Part shown: one piece after another, positions 24,679 through 32,390 of the stretch
Layout: each line of letters opens with the position of its first letter
Position numbering within the stretch: the stretch's first letter is position 1
The notes under the pieces: model-generated
The model's database searches: none
What the model was told of the DNA's origin: nothing
The model's input: the letters and a program-made list of their open reading frames with translations, nothing else
Source of the DNA: Oryzobacter telluris
GTDB lineage: Bacteria > Actinomycetota > Actinomycetes > Actinomycetales > Dermatophilaceae
Direction: 5' to 3'
Assembly: GCF_043099285.1 (NCBI RefSeq)
Contig: NZ_CP170723.1
Span: 1,302,001 to 1,366,000, forward strand
DNA: 64,000 bases
Made by a program: the position numbers and the translations under genes

Positions 24679-25470
24679 GTGGTCTGGGTCGTCGTCGCCG
24701 AAGGCGTTGCCATCGCGCTGTTGGGCGTGCTCGTCCTCGGGCTGCTGCGCAGCCACGCCCTCATCCTCAAGGCGCTGCACGAGCTGGGCGCCGGGCTCGA
24801 CCTCGAGAAGGAGGCCGCCGAGGCCGGGCACGACCCGCACGGCGGTGGCTCCGGCACCGGACCGGTGGCCGTGCAGATCGAGCCTGGGGTCGTCGCCGGG
24901 ACGCGCACCGAGTCCTCGACCGCGCACGACGTCATCGGCGAGGACCTCACCGGGCAGCACAGCGTCGTCGCGCTGGCGTCGCGCGGCGGCCCCACGACCC
25001 TCCTGGCCTTCCTCACCTCGGGGTGCAGTGTCTGCCTGACCTTCTGGCAGGAGCTCGGCCCCGACACCGCCACGCCCGCCGACGCGCAGCTCGTCATCGT
25101 GGCCAAGGGCCGTCCCGACGAGTCACCGGCCACGCTGGCCAAGCTGGCCCGGCCCGGGGTGCGCGTCGTCGCGTCCGGAGCCGCGTGGGCCGACTACGAC
25201 ATCCCCGGCTCGCCGTACTTCGTCCTCGTCGAGGACGGCCAGGTCACCGGCGAGGGCTCGGCGACGTCCTGGCCCGCGGTGCGCGACCTCCTCGCGCAGG
25301 CGGTCGAGGAGACCGCCCACGCGCGTGAGCTGGCCGGTCGGCTCGACCCCGGTGGCCGTGACGACCTGAACCGGATCGACGCCGAGCTGCACGCGGCCGG
25401 CATCCACCCGGGCCACCAGAGCCTGCACACCCCGCCGGACCCGGACGAGGCCCGGGAGCCGCGCCCGTGA
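24679..25470 (+). CDS. Membrane-anchored thioredoxin-like protein (MauD/TlpA-like)
   Basis: The 263-residue protein has an N-terminal membrane anchor (residues 3-23), a charged linker (40-62), and an extracytoplasmic thioredoxin-fold domain with Cys116-Ser-Val-Cys119 in TLLAFLTSGCSVCLTFWQEL. The later cis-proline loop is IPGSPYFVLVEDGQ. This matches MauD, the dedicated disulfide oxidoreductase or isomerase for MauA, and the wider TlpA family. The ~50-residue C-terminal tail is Asp/His-rich and hydrophilic. It starts one base after the MauE-like stop, and its stop overlaps the start of a 26-residue peptide (GTGA). Confidence 0.8.
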   Translation: MVWVVVAEGVAIALLGVLVLGLLRSHALILKALHELGAGLDLEKEAAEAGHDPHGGGSGTGPVAVQIEPGVVAGTRTESSTAHDVIGEDLTGQHSVVALASRGGPTTLLAFLTSGCSVCLTFWQELGPDTATPADAQLVIVAKGRPDESPATLAKLARPGVRVVASGAAWADYDIPGSPYFVLVEDGQVTGEGSATSWPAVRDLLAQAVEETAHARELAGRLDPGGRDDLNRIDAELHAAGIHPGHQSLHTPPDPDEAREPRP

Positions 25471-25547
25471 CGGCACTGGCCGTGGTCCTCGCCATCGGGC
25501 TGCCGATGGCGGTGCTCGCCGCCGTCCGTGCCACGTGGTCGCCTTGA
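25467..25547 (+). CDS. 26-residue single-pass membrane microprotein in the mau-like cluster
   Basis: GTG 25467 overlaps the stop of the MauD-like gene (GTGA) and the frame ends at TGA 25545-25547. The product is almost all hydrophobic (MTALAVVLAIGLPMAVLAAV, then RATWSP): one membrane helix with a positive C-terminal end, so the C-terminus should face the cytoplasm. The overlap and tight spacing to the next gene (9 bp) suggest real, coupled translation. I recognise no family; a helper subunit of the neighbouring membrane proteins is a guess. Confidence 0.5.
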   Translation: MTALAVVLAIGLPMAVLAAVRATWSP

Positions 25548-25556
25548 GGCCACTCG

Positions 25557-26162
25557 ATGCTCTCGAGCATCAGCCCGTTCGGTGAGCGGGCCCGCGCCTC
25601 CCGGTGGTGGCTGACCACCACCGCGTACGTCGTCTCCTCCACCCTCGGCGGGCTCGTCCTCGGGCTGCTGGCGTCCTCCCTCGGCTCGCTGGTGCCCGAG
25701 CGGTGGCGGTGGTCGACCGGTGCCTTCCTCGTGGCGGCGGTGCTGCTGCTCGTCGGGCTGGCCCTCGACCTCCGGCTGGGCGGGCTGTCGCTGCCGTCGT
25801 GGCGGCGCCAGGTCGACGAGGCGTGGATCGGGCACTACCGCGGCTGGGTCGTGGGGGTCGGGTTCGGGGCGCAGCTCGGCTTCGGGGTCGTCACGATCGT
25901 CACGAGCTCGACGACCTACGCGGTGATCGTGCTCGCGGGCCTGTCGGGGACGCCCTGGGCGGGGGCGCTGCTGGGGGCGGTGTTCGGGCTGGTCAGGGCG
26001 CTGCCCCTCGTGCTGATGGCCGGGGTCGACACGCGCGAGCGGCTGTGGTCGGCGCTGCGACACGTCGAGCTCAGGGCGCGTGCGGCGGACACGTTGTCTA
26101 GGGTGGGGCTGGCGACGGGTTCCCTGGCCCTCGCGGTGGCGGCTGTGATCGGAGTGGCATGA
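25557..26162 (+). CDS. Polytopic membrane protein, possibly CcdA/DsbD-like, without cysteines
   Basis: The 201-residue protein has about five or six membrane helices (WWLTTTAYVVSSTLGGLVLG, WSTGAFLVAAVLLLVGLALD, WVVGVGFGAQLGFGVVTIVT, GALLGAVFGLVRALPLVLM, GLATGSLALAVAAVIGVA). Size, topology and position beside a thioredoxin-fold protein recall CcdA/DsbD electron-transfer proteins. There are no cysteines at all, so it cannot pass electrons by the CcdA thiol mechanism; if related it has another role such as scaffold or transporter. Its stop overlaps the next start (ATGA). Family assignment is weak. Confidence 0.55.
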   Translation: MLSSISPFGERARASRWWLTTTAYVVSSTLGGLVLGLLASSLGSLVPERWRWSTGAFLVAAVLLLVGLALDLRLGGLSLPSWRRQVDEAWIGHYRGWVVGVGFGAQLGFGVVTIVTSSTTYAVIVLAGLSGTPWAGALLGAVFGLVRALPLVLMAGVDTRERLWSALRHVELRARAADTLSRVGLATGSLALAVAAVIGVA

Positions 26163-26701
26163 GGCGGAGCGGTTTCGGGATCTCCGTCGACGTCCCCTCG
26201 GGCTGGACCTCGGCCATCGTGCGCCGTCCCGTCCCCCCGGAGACCGCGCCGGCGCCGCCCCCTGAGGCCCGTGGGCTCGCTCCCGCGGCGCCCGCCGAGC
26301 CGGGGGAGCGAACCCTTCCCGTGGTCCACGTGTGCACGCGTCCGCTGCCGACGGCGGTCGGGGACTTCGGCTCGGGCGTCATCGAGCTGCTCACCCCGGA
26401 GGACGTATTCGTCTCGCTCGTCGAGTACGGGTCGGACCTCGCGGGGTTCGGGCTCTTCGAGCGCCAGGGCTGGCCACGGTTGGCGCCGTCGCAGTTCTCC
26501 CCGAACCGGATGTTCCGCGAGGTCCCGGGTCGAAGCGGGAGCCAGCACTTCTTCAGCGTCGGGGGCCGGGCGTTCTGCCTGTTCACCGTCGTCGGCAGCC
26601 ACAGTCGCCGGATGGCGACCGTGCCGCGGGCCGCGGGAGTGGTCCGCTCGCTGGCGGTCGAGCCGGCCTCGGTGATGGCGCGGCGTGGGGTGGTCGTGTG
26701 A
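26159..26701 (+). CDS. Uncharacterised protein of the mau-like cluster
   Basis: The 180-residue soluble protein has no membrane segment or signal peptide. It opens FGISVDVPSGWTSAIVRR, has a Pro/Ala-rich linker (about 25-50), then an alpha/beta region with VVHVCTRPLPTAVGDFGSGV, VSLVEYGSDLAGFGLFER and HFFSVGGRAFCLFTVVGSH. The opening DVPSGW and late alternating strands resemble small actinobacterial proteins of unknown fold. Overlaps with both neighbours (ATGA before, GTGA after) make it an integral part of the operon. I do not recognise a function. Confidence 0.6.
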   Translation: MRRSGFGISVDVPSGWTSAIVRRPVPPETAPAPPPEARGLAPAAPAEPGERTLPVVHVCTRPLPTAVGDFGSGVIELLTPEDVFVSLVEYGSDLAGFGLFERQGWPRLAPSQFSPNRMFREVPGRSGSQHFFSVGGRAFCLFTVVGSHSRRMATVPRAAGVVRSLAVEPASVMARRGVVV

Positions 26702-28119
26702 GCGCTCCGCCGGTGTCGTCGTCCGCCCTCGACGAGGTCCTGACGCGTCCTTCCGGGCTGGTGCGTCTCGTCGACCGCCTGTCGCGAGGTCGCCGGGTCG
26801 GTCGGCGCGGCGTCCTCGTGGGTGCTGCGGTCGCGGGGTCGGCGCTGGTCACCGACCCCAAGGCGTACGCGCTGCGACCCCAGTCGGCCTACGCGACGAT
26901 CTGCGGGCCCGGCAACACGGCGGCGAGCGGCTGGACGGTCTTCTGCGCCACCATCAACAAGGGCCTGAACGGGTGCCCTCCGGGGAGCTTCACGGCGGGG
27001 TGGTGGAAGGCTGCCGACTCCACGTGGTGCGGCGGCGGGTACCGCTACATCGTCGACTGCAACGCCCAGTGCACGAAGTGCAGCACCGGCTGCTCGGACC
27101 ACATCTGTGACAACAAGTGCTGGAACTGCTCGTGCGGCACCGGCTCGTCGGCGACGTGTGACCGCCGCAAGGTGTGCTGCAACGCGTTCCGCTACGGGCA
27201 GTGCAACACGCAGGTGAAGTGCAGCGGCGGAGTCCACTGCCGGGTGGTGTCGTGCGTGCCGCCCTACCAGTGGGACAGCTGCTCGACGACGTCGTTCCGC
27301 AGTGACGCCACGGCCAACCACAGCTCGCCCTACCTGCCGCAGTGGGGCCCGATGGAGAAGCTGTACACCCAGATGGGCGGACAGGGCTCCTACCTCAAGG
27401 GCTCGACGGGCCCGATCAAGGCCGTCAGCGACGGTCGCGGCAAGTACGTCAACTACCAGGGCGGCCGGATCTGGTGGTCGGCCGCGACGGGGGCCTCGGC
27501 GATGTCGTCGGGCCTGCTCACCGCGTACGCGAAGGTCGGCGGCCCGAGCATCATCGGCTACCCCAAGGGCGCCCAGCTCAACGGCCTGCGTGACGGCGGC
27601 TGGATGCAGCTGTTCGAGAAGGGCTGCATCACCGACAGCCTGTCGACCTTCACCCAGGCCGTGTTCGGCTACCGGTGGACCATGTGGGTCGCCGCCGGCC
27701 GCGAGGACGGGCCCCTCGGGTACCCCGTCGCCGCGATGCAGAACTTCCCGGTGGACGGTGACGGGTGGATCCAGCTCTTCCAGGGCGGGTGCACGATCGT
27801 CGGGCGGACGACGCCGCGCGCCGTGGTCCACACCCAGGTCTGGACCGCGTGGCAGGACCAGGGTCGCGAGGGTGGAGCCCTGGGCTTCCCGACCCAGGAC
27901 CGTCAGGCCCTGGCCCGTGGGTACGCACAGCGGTTCCAGCGGGGCGGGTTCTGGGGGCTCACCGACCAGCCGGCGTTCGCCGTGCGCGGCCCGGTCCTCA
28001 CCCAGTGGGAGACCGCCGGCGGGGTGGACGGCAGCTACGGCTACCCCACGTCCCACGTCGTCGACAACGGCGACGGGACCTTCACGGGCACGTTCGAGGG
28101 CGGCACCATCACCGCGTGA
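26698..28119 (+). CDS. Exported MauA-like cysteine-rich protein fused to LGFP wall-binding repeats
   Basis: The 473-residue protein has three parts. Residues 28-58 form a Tat-like leader, with RGRRVGRRG and a hydrophobic GVLVGAAVAGSALVTDP. Residues 65-195 hold 20 cysteines, including GCPPGSFTAGWWKAADSTWC then YIVDCNAQC. This follows the methylamine dehydrogenase small subunit (MauA: CPPG, tryptophan, then CC), whose six disulfides and tryptophan tryptophylquinone (TTQ) cofactor lie in the same frame. Residues 225-473 carry four clear LGFP-type repeats about 50-55 residues apart (IIGYPKG, PLGYPVA, ALGFPTQ, SYGYPTS) plus a degenerate first one, known from actinobacterial wall proteins. Trp102, 103, 110 and 142 are candidate TTQ precursors. 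MauB and MauG are absent, so enzyme activity is unproven. Confidence 0.8.
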   Translation: MSAPPVSSSALDEVLTRPSGLVRLVDRLSRGRRVGRRGVLVGAAVAGSALVTDPKAYALRPQSAYATICGPGNTAASGWTVFCATINKGLNGCPPGSFTAGWWKAADSTWCGGGYRYIVDCNAQCTKCSTGCSDHICDNKCWNCSCGTGSSATCDRRKVCCNAFRYGQCNTQVKCSGGVHCRVVSCVPPYQWDSCSTTSFRSDATANHSSPYLPQWGPMEKLYTQMGGQGSYLKGSTGPIKAVSDGRGKYVNYQGGRIWWSAATGASAMSSGLLTAYAKVGGPSIIGYPKGAQLNGLRDGGWMQLFEKGCITDSLSTFTQAVFGYRWTMWVAAGREDGPLGYPVAAMQNFPVDGDGWIQLFQGGCTIVGRTTPRAVVHTQVWTAWQDQGREGGALGFPTQDRQALARGYAQRFQRGGFWGLTDQPAFAVRGPVLTQWETAGGVDGSYGYPTSHVVDNGDGTFTGTFEGGTITA

Positions 28120-28132
28120 GCGCGTCCTCGTG

Positions 28133-29392
28133 TCAGGCGACGTCGGTGTCGTCCGGGGGCGGGATGTCGCTGCCCCAGCCGAGGAGGGGCGGTGGTCGGG
28201 TGCGGTACGTGCGGCCCAACGGCGTCCGCACCACGACCTCGCGCAGGCCTTCCGCGGTGATGGCGGTGTCCCAGCCGGGGGCTTCCTTGGTGAGGTTGCA
28301 GCGGGCGCACTTGCCGTTGCCAGTGGTGTAGTCCGTGGCGCCGCCGTCCCGGGAGCGCGTGGCGTGGTCGGCGTGGGCGATCGCGGCTCCGCACCACGGG
28401 GTCGTGCACAGGTCGTCACGCAGGATCAGCATGCGGCGCAGGAGTCCGGTGAAGGTGCGGCGGCGGGAGTCCATGCCGGCCAGGTCGCGACCGTCGGGGG
28501 TGGTGTAGAGCCGGCGCAGCCACACGGTCGCCTCGTCATCGGTGGCCGGGTGGGGGCCGCGCAACCACCAGCGGGCGACGGGGGCCGGGACGGGCCCGAT
28601 GCCGGGGACACGGGCTGGTTCCATGACGGACCGATCGGGGTCGCCGGTGCCGAGCAGGGTGCGGTCGGTCATCACCAGGTGCACCTCCACGGGCTGCACC
28701 TGGCCCACGGCGCGCCCGGACAGGGTGGCCAGGGCGGTGTCGGCGGCGACCGCGCCGATCCCGCGGCCGCCGTGGGGCTCGTCCTCACGTCCCGCCACCA
28801 CCGACCGGGCCCTCGCCTGCAGCGCGGCGTGGGCGCCGGCGACCTCGACCATCGGCCCGAGCACGGTCAGGTAGCCCATCCCGTCGGCCGCCGCCCGCAC
28901 GCTGACCCGGCGGGAGCGGACCGCAGCCTCCATCCGGGCGATGACGGCAGCCGCGTCGAGCTCGGCGGCGACCCGGCGGGCGGCCGCGTCGGCCGCCTTC
29001 ACCCCGAGGCCGCCCAGCAGTGGTCCGACGCGGTCGTCGAGGGCGGTCCGGTCCGCAGGCCGGGTCAGCACCGAGGACGACTCGACCACCTTCACCGCGT
29101 GCATCTCCGTGCACACCCCGGAGGTCAACGCCGCCATCGTCTGGGGCAGGTCGTGCACCAACGCCCGCGCCACCCGCACGAACCGGTCCCCACAGGGCGG
29201 GGACTCACGCCGCGCCAACGCCACCTCGGAGCCCACCGAGCGGGCCGCGTCCTGCGGCGCCGAGACTTCCCGGGACAGCCGCACCGCATCCACGAGCCGC
29301 GCCTGCGTGGCCGAACACGCCCCCTTCACCCGCTCCAGCTCCGCGACCAGGTCGATCCCGCCGGCCGACACCGGACACCCGCCGGCGACCAT
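28133..29392 (-). CDS. DUF222 / HNH endonuclease domain protein (13E12-type)
   Basis: The 419-residue protein combines an N-terminal helical DUF222 region (about 10-300) with a C-terminal HNH nuclease fold: LCTTPWCGAAIAHADH, then the spaced GKCARCNLTKEAPGWD. These match the ββα-metal site with zinc cysteines (C..C and C..C). Such genes are often multicopy in actinobacteria; their function is unproven. ATG 29392 is chosen; a TTG at 29404 in frame is the alternative. The start region overlaps a DnaA-box-like sequence. It converges with the mau-like operon 13 bp away, which it does not obviously belong to. Confidence 0.85.
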   Translation of the reverse strand: MVAGGCPVSAGGIDLVAELERVKGACSATQARLVDAVRLSREVSAPQDAARSVGSEVALARRESPPCGDRFVRVARALVHDLPQTMAALTSGVCTEMHAVKVVESSSVLTRPADRTALDDRVGPLLGGLGVKAADAAARRVAAELDAAAVIARMEAAVRSRRVSVRAAADGMGYLTVLGPMVEVAGAHAALQARARSVVAGREDEPHGGRGIGAVAADTALATLSGRAVGQVQPVEVHLVMTDRTLLGTGDPDRSVMEPARVPGIGPVPAPVARWWLRGPHPATDDEATVWLRRLYTTPDGRDLAGMDSRRRTFTGLLRRMLILRDDLCTTPWCGAAIAHADHATRSRDGGATDYTTGNGKCARCNLTKEAPGWDTAITAEGLREVVVRTPLGRTYRTRPPPLLGWGSDIPPPDDTDVA

Positions 29393-29395
29393 GCC

Positions 29396-29431
29396 TGTGG
29401 ACAACCCCCACGAGGCGCCACCTGTGGACGA
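29396..29431 (-). promoter_or_regulatory. Two DnaA-box-like sequences upstream of the HNH gene
   Basis: TTGTCCACA (complement of 29396-29404) is the actinobacterial DnaA-box consensus, and TCGTCCACA (complement of 29423-29431) differs by one base. They have the same orientation and are 27 bp apart, immediately upstream of ATG 29392. Confidence 0.4.
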
Positions 29432-29456
29432 CCGACCGCCGGGCCGGCGTGAACCC

Positions 29457-30944
29457 TCAGCGACCCGGCCGGAGGCGTCGAGTGCCGTCGGACCCGCGGA
29501 CCGTGAGGTCCATCGCGTCGAGCCGCTCGAGCAGCGCCACGGCAGCCCGCCGCGACGTCCCCAGCGTCCGGGCCGCGTCGCCGGGACCGAACCCGTCGGA
29601 CAACGTCGCCAGCACCGGGACAGCGTGTTCCACCGCGTCCCCGGCGAGGACCGCGCCGCCCGTCCGCAGCACCAGACCGGACCGCTCGGCCTCGGCCAGC
29701 ACGCCCGGCGTCAGCGCGGCATCGGCGAGCAGCTCGGCCGGTGCCGCGCCGAAGGGGTGGTCCGCGAACCACGCCGCCAGGGTCACCAGGGCGCTGGATG
29801 CAGAAGCCTCGATGGCGACGGGTCTCGGATGCGCGGCCGGTCCCGTGTCGCCGGGAGGACGCGTCCCCACCAGCTCGGCCGCACGGCGGTCCGCGTCCCC
29901 GCGCCGGGCGAACGGCGGGGGATCGAGCGCGAGCACGTCGGCCCCGGCGAGGACCTCGTGCGCCCCCGGGTCGCGCAGCAGCAGCCGGTCGCCCACCACC
30001 AGCGGCAGCAACGCCGCCCCGGGCGACCCGACGAGGGTGAGCCGCGCGTGCCCGTCACCGAGCGGCCGGATCCGCACCGGGGCCGTCGTGGTCCCCACGT
30101 GGAGCACGGCCTGCGACGGCCGGCGCGTGACCAGGGGATGCAGCGCCACGTCCACCACGCCGACAGCACCCACCGAACCCGGCGTCGTGAGCCGGCTCCC
30201 TCGGGGAGCGGCCGAGGTCGGCACCGCGCGAAGGTTCACCGCGAGCCGGGTCGGGCCGCGCGCCTCCGCCACGGCCTCACCGTGGACCTGCAGCCCCCTG
30301 ACCACGACCCGCGAACCGCCCACCTCGAGCGTGTCGCCCGCCCGCACCGTCCCGGTCGGCAGCGTCCCCGTGACGACGGTCCCTGACCCGACCACGCTGA
30401 ACGACCGGTCGACCCAGAACCGCACCGGCGCAGCAGGATCCACGGCAGGAGCCGCCGCCACCAGGGCCAGCAGCGCCGACCGCACGTCGTCGAGGCCGAC
30501 CCCCGTCCGCGCCGATGCCACCGCCGTCGCGAGCGGTGTGATGCCGTGCCCCACCAACCGCGACAGCGTGTCGGCGAGGACCGGGTTCCCCTCCGCCAGA
30601 TCCCCTTTCGTCACCACCACCGCCACCCGGGACACCCCGAGGGCGCGCATCGCGGCGACGTGCTCCTCGGTCTGCGCCGACCACCCCTCGTCGGCAGCGA
30701 CCACGAGCAGCACCAACGCCGCCGGACCGATCCCCGCGATCGTCGTCCCCACCAGACGGTCGTGACCAGGGACGTCGACGAGCGCGATCCTGGTGTCCCC
30801 GAGCGAGACCCACGCGTGCCCCAGCTCGATCGTCATGCCCCGCCGGCGTTCCTCCGGAAGCCGGTCCGGGTCGGTTCCGGTCAGCGCACGGACCAGCCCG
30901 GACTTGCCGTGGTCGACGTGCCCCGCCGTCGCGACGACCGCCAT
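29457..30944 (-). CDS. selB: Selenocysteine-specific elongation factor
   Basis: The 495-residue GTPase delivers selenocysteinyl-tRNA to UGA codons. The G-domain has VATAGHVDHGKSGLVRALTG, RRGMTIELGHAWVSL, VDVPGHDRLVGTTIAG and VVTKGDLA. EF-Tu-like domains 2 and 3 follow (DRSFSVVGSGTVVTGTLPTG), then a short C-terminal winged-helix part ending FGPGDAARTLGTSRRAAVALLERLD. E. coli SelB has 614 residues and four winged helices that bind SECIS; this one keeps about 115 residues after domain 3, enough for perhaps two. Its ATG is one base from the selA stop, so selA-selB are coupled. Confidence 0.93.
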   Translation of the reverse strand: MAVVATAGHVDHGKSGLVRALTGTDPDRLPEERRRGMTIELGHAWVSLGDTRIALVDVPGHDRLVGTTIAGIGPAALVLLVVAADEGWSAQTEEHVAAMRALGVSRVAVVVTKGDLAEGNPVLADTLSRLVGHGITPLATAVASARTGVGLDDVRSALLALVAAAPAVDPAAPVRFWVDRSFSVVGSGTVVTGTLPTGTVRAGDTLEVGGSRVVVRGLQVHGEAVAEARGPTRLAVNLRAVPTSAAPRGSRLTTPGSVGAVGVVDVALHPLVTRRPSQAVLHVGTTTAPVRIRPLGDGHARLTLVGSPGAALLPLVVGDRLLLRDPGAHEVLAGADVLALDPPPFARRGDADRRAAELVGTRPPGDTGPAAHPRPVAIEASASSALVTLAAWFADHPFGAAPAELLADAALTPGVLAEAERSGLVLRTGGAVLAGDAVEHAVPVLATLSDGFGPGDAARTLGTSRRAAVALLERLDAMDLTVRGSDGTRRLRPGR

Positions 30945-30945
30945 G

Positions 30946-32271
30946 TCAGCGACCGCGCGACCCGACCACCGCGGCGAGCACGGCCGAGACCACGACGTCG
31001 TCGTCCTCCCCGGCCAGCGCGCGGAGGTCGAGCAGCGCCCGCCCCTCGTGCACCCGCGCGAGCACCGCCGGATCCCCAGCACGCAGCGCGTCGGCCACGG
31101 AGGAGGGCAGCGACACCGCCCAGCCCGCCAGCACCACACCCGGCGCCGACCCGCCGCCCACGCGTCCCTCCGACGCCACGACCTCGGCCACCACCCCGCC
31201 CGACGCCAGGGCCGCGACCATCCGCTCGCACCGACCCCGCAGACCAGCCGCAGAAGAGGCCACCGCCGCCGGCGCAGGAGGCAGCGGCCCCCGCAGCGTC
31301 GCCTCCAGGGCCGCCAGCGTGGTCTTCCCGGGACGCAGCGCACGCGCCAGCGGGTGCCGCCGCATCCGCTCCACGACGTCGCGTCGCCCCAGCACGATCC
31401 CCGCCTGCGGGCCGCCGAGCAGCTTGTCCCCGCTGAACGTCACCACCGCGGCCCCGTCTCGCAGCGAGGACGTCGCGTCCGGCTCGTCGGGGAGGAGGGG
31501 GTGCGGGCGCAACAGCCCGCTGCCGAGGTCGTGGACGACCGGCACCCCGAGCCCCGCCAGCTCGCGCACCGGCACCTCCCGGGTGAACCCGTCGACCGTG
31601 AAGTTGCTCGGGTGCACCTTGAGCACGGCCCCCGTCGCAGGCGACACCGCGGAGGCGTAGTCCCGCAGGTGCGTCCGGTTCGTCGTCCCCACCTCGCGCA
31701 CCCGCACCCCGGCCGACTCGACGAGCTCGTGGAGGCGGAACCCGTCGCCGATCTCCACCATCTCGCCCCGGCTCACGAGCACCTCGCCCCCCGACGCCAG
31801 CGCGGTCGTGGCGAGCACCAGCGCGGCCGCCCCGTTGTTGACGACGAGCGCCGCCTCGGCGGCAGGGACCTCGGCCAGCAGCGCCTCGACCACCCCCGGC
31901 GCCCGAAGCCCCCGACGACCGGAGGCGAGGTCCAGCTCGATGTCGACCGTCCCCGCCGCTGCGACCATCGCCTCGACCGCGGCCTGCGACAACGGTGCCC
32001 GCCCCAGGTTGGTGTGGAGGACGACCCCGGTCGCGTTGAGGACGCGCCGCAGCGACGTGGCCCGCGGCGGCAGCCCTGCCACCACCGCGGCCACCGCACC
32101 ACCAGGCGACAACGCCCCCGACCGCACCAGGTCGAGGACCTCCGACACCACCGGCCGCACGACCCCCGCGCCCAGCCGCGCGACGGCGGCCGCGACCAGC
32201 GGGTCGGCCAGCACGACGTCCGTGCGGGGCACGCTCCGGCGCGGGTCGGCGGACTGCGGCTCCTGCGGCAC
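30946..32271 (-). CDS. selA: L-seryl-tRNA(Sec) selenium transferase
   Basis: The 441-residue PLP enzyme converts Ser-tRNA(Sec) to Sec-tRNA(Sec) using selenophosphate. Motifs: NATGVVLHTNLGRAPLS, VNNGAAALVLAT, SRGEMVEIGDGFRLHELVES, GTTNRTHLRDY, VHDLGSG, and the PLP lysine Lys283 in TFSGDKLLGGPQAGI. GTG 32271 has GAGGAGG at 32276-32282 (complement) with a 4-nt spacer. That Shine-Dalgarno begins just after the encoded CCA of tRNA-Sec, 17 nt upstream of selA, so tRNA and mRNA are probably one transcript. Confidence 0.93.
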   Translation of the reverse strand: MPQEPQSADPRRSVPRTDVVLADPLVAAAVARLGAGVVRPVVSEVLDLVRSGALSPGGAVAAVVAGLPPRATSLRRVLNATGVVLHTNLGRAPLSQAAVEAMVAAAGTVDIELDLASGRRGLRAPGVVEALLAEVPAAEAALVVNNGAAALVLATTALASGGEVLVSRGEMVEIGDGFRLHELVESAGVRVREVGTTNRTHLRDYASAVSPATGAVLKVHPSNFTVDGFTREVPVRELAGLGVPVVHDLGSGLLRPHPLLPDEPDATSSLRDGAAVVTFSGDKLLGGPQAGIVLGRRDVVERMRRHPLARALRPGKTTLAALEATLRGPLPPAPAAVASSAAGLRGRCERMVAALASGGVVAEVVASEGRVGGGSAPGVVLAGWAVSLPSSVADALRAGDPAVLARVHEGRALLDLRALAGEDDDVVVSAVLAAVVGSRGR

Positions 32272-32288
32272 CGGACCTCCTCGTAGGC

Positions 32289-32383
32289 TGGCGGAGGCGG
32301 ACGGGAATCGAACCCGCCAAGCCGAGGTGCTCGGCTTCACCGGTGTTGAAGACCGGGGGGGCCACCAGGCCCCGGACGCCTCC
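32289..32383 (-). tRNA. selC: tRNA-Sec (anticodon UCA), CCA encoded
   Basis: On the minus strand the RNA begins GGAGGCG at 32383 and ends CGCCTCC at 32293, followed by discriminator G and an encoded CCA (32291-32289). It has a long D-stem (GGGGCC/GGCCCC with a 4-nt loop), an anticodon stem CCGGT/ACCGG with loop CTTCAAC (anticodon TCA), a 7-bp variable arm (AGCCGAG/CTCGGCT) and a T-loop TTCGATT. The 6-bp D-stem, large variable arm and UCA anticodon identify tRNA-Sec. I count seven Watson-Crick pairs in the acceptor; position 8 is an apposed U and C, where an eighth pair is usual in bacterial tRNA-Sec. Confidence 0.96.
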
Positions 32384-32390
32384 GTCCGCG

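Noticed and set aside
24135..28119. Functional methylamine dehydrogenase operon
   Set aside because: No heavy subunit MauB, no MauG and no amicyanin-like copper protein are present; only MauD/MauE-like genes and a divergent MauA-like block fused to LGFP repeats.
28133..29392. HNH gene as part of an insertion sequence, intron or intein
   Set aside because: No terminal inverted repeats, target duplication, reverse transcriptase or interrupted host gene is visible.
29396..29431. Replication origin
   Set aside because: Only two DnaA-like boxes, no AT-rich unwinding region and no dnaA/dnaN neighbours.
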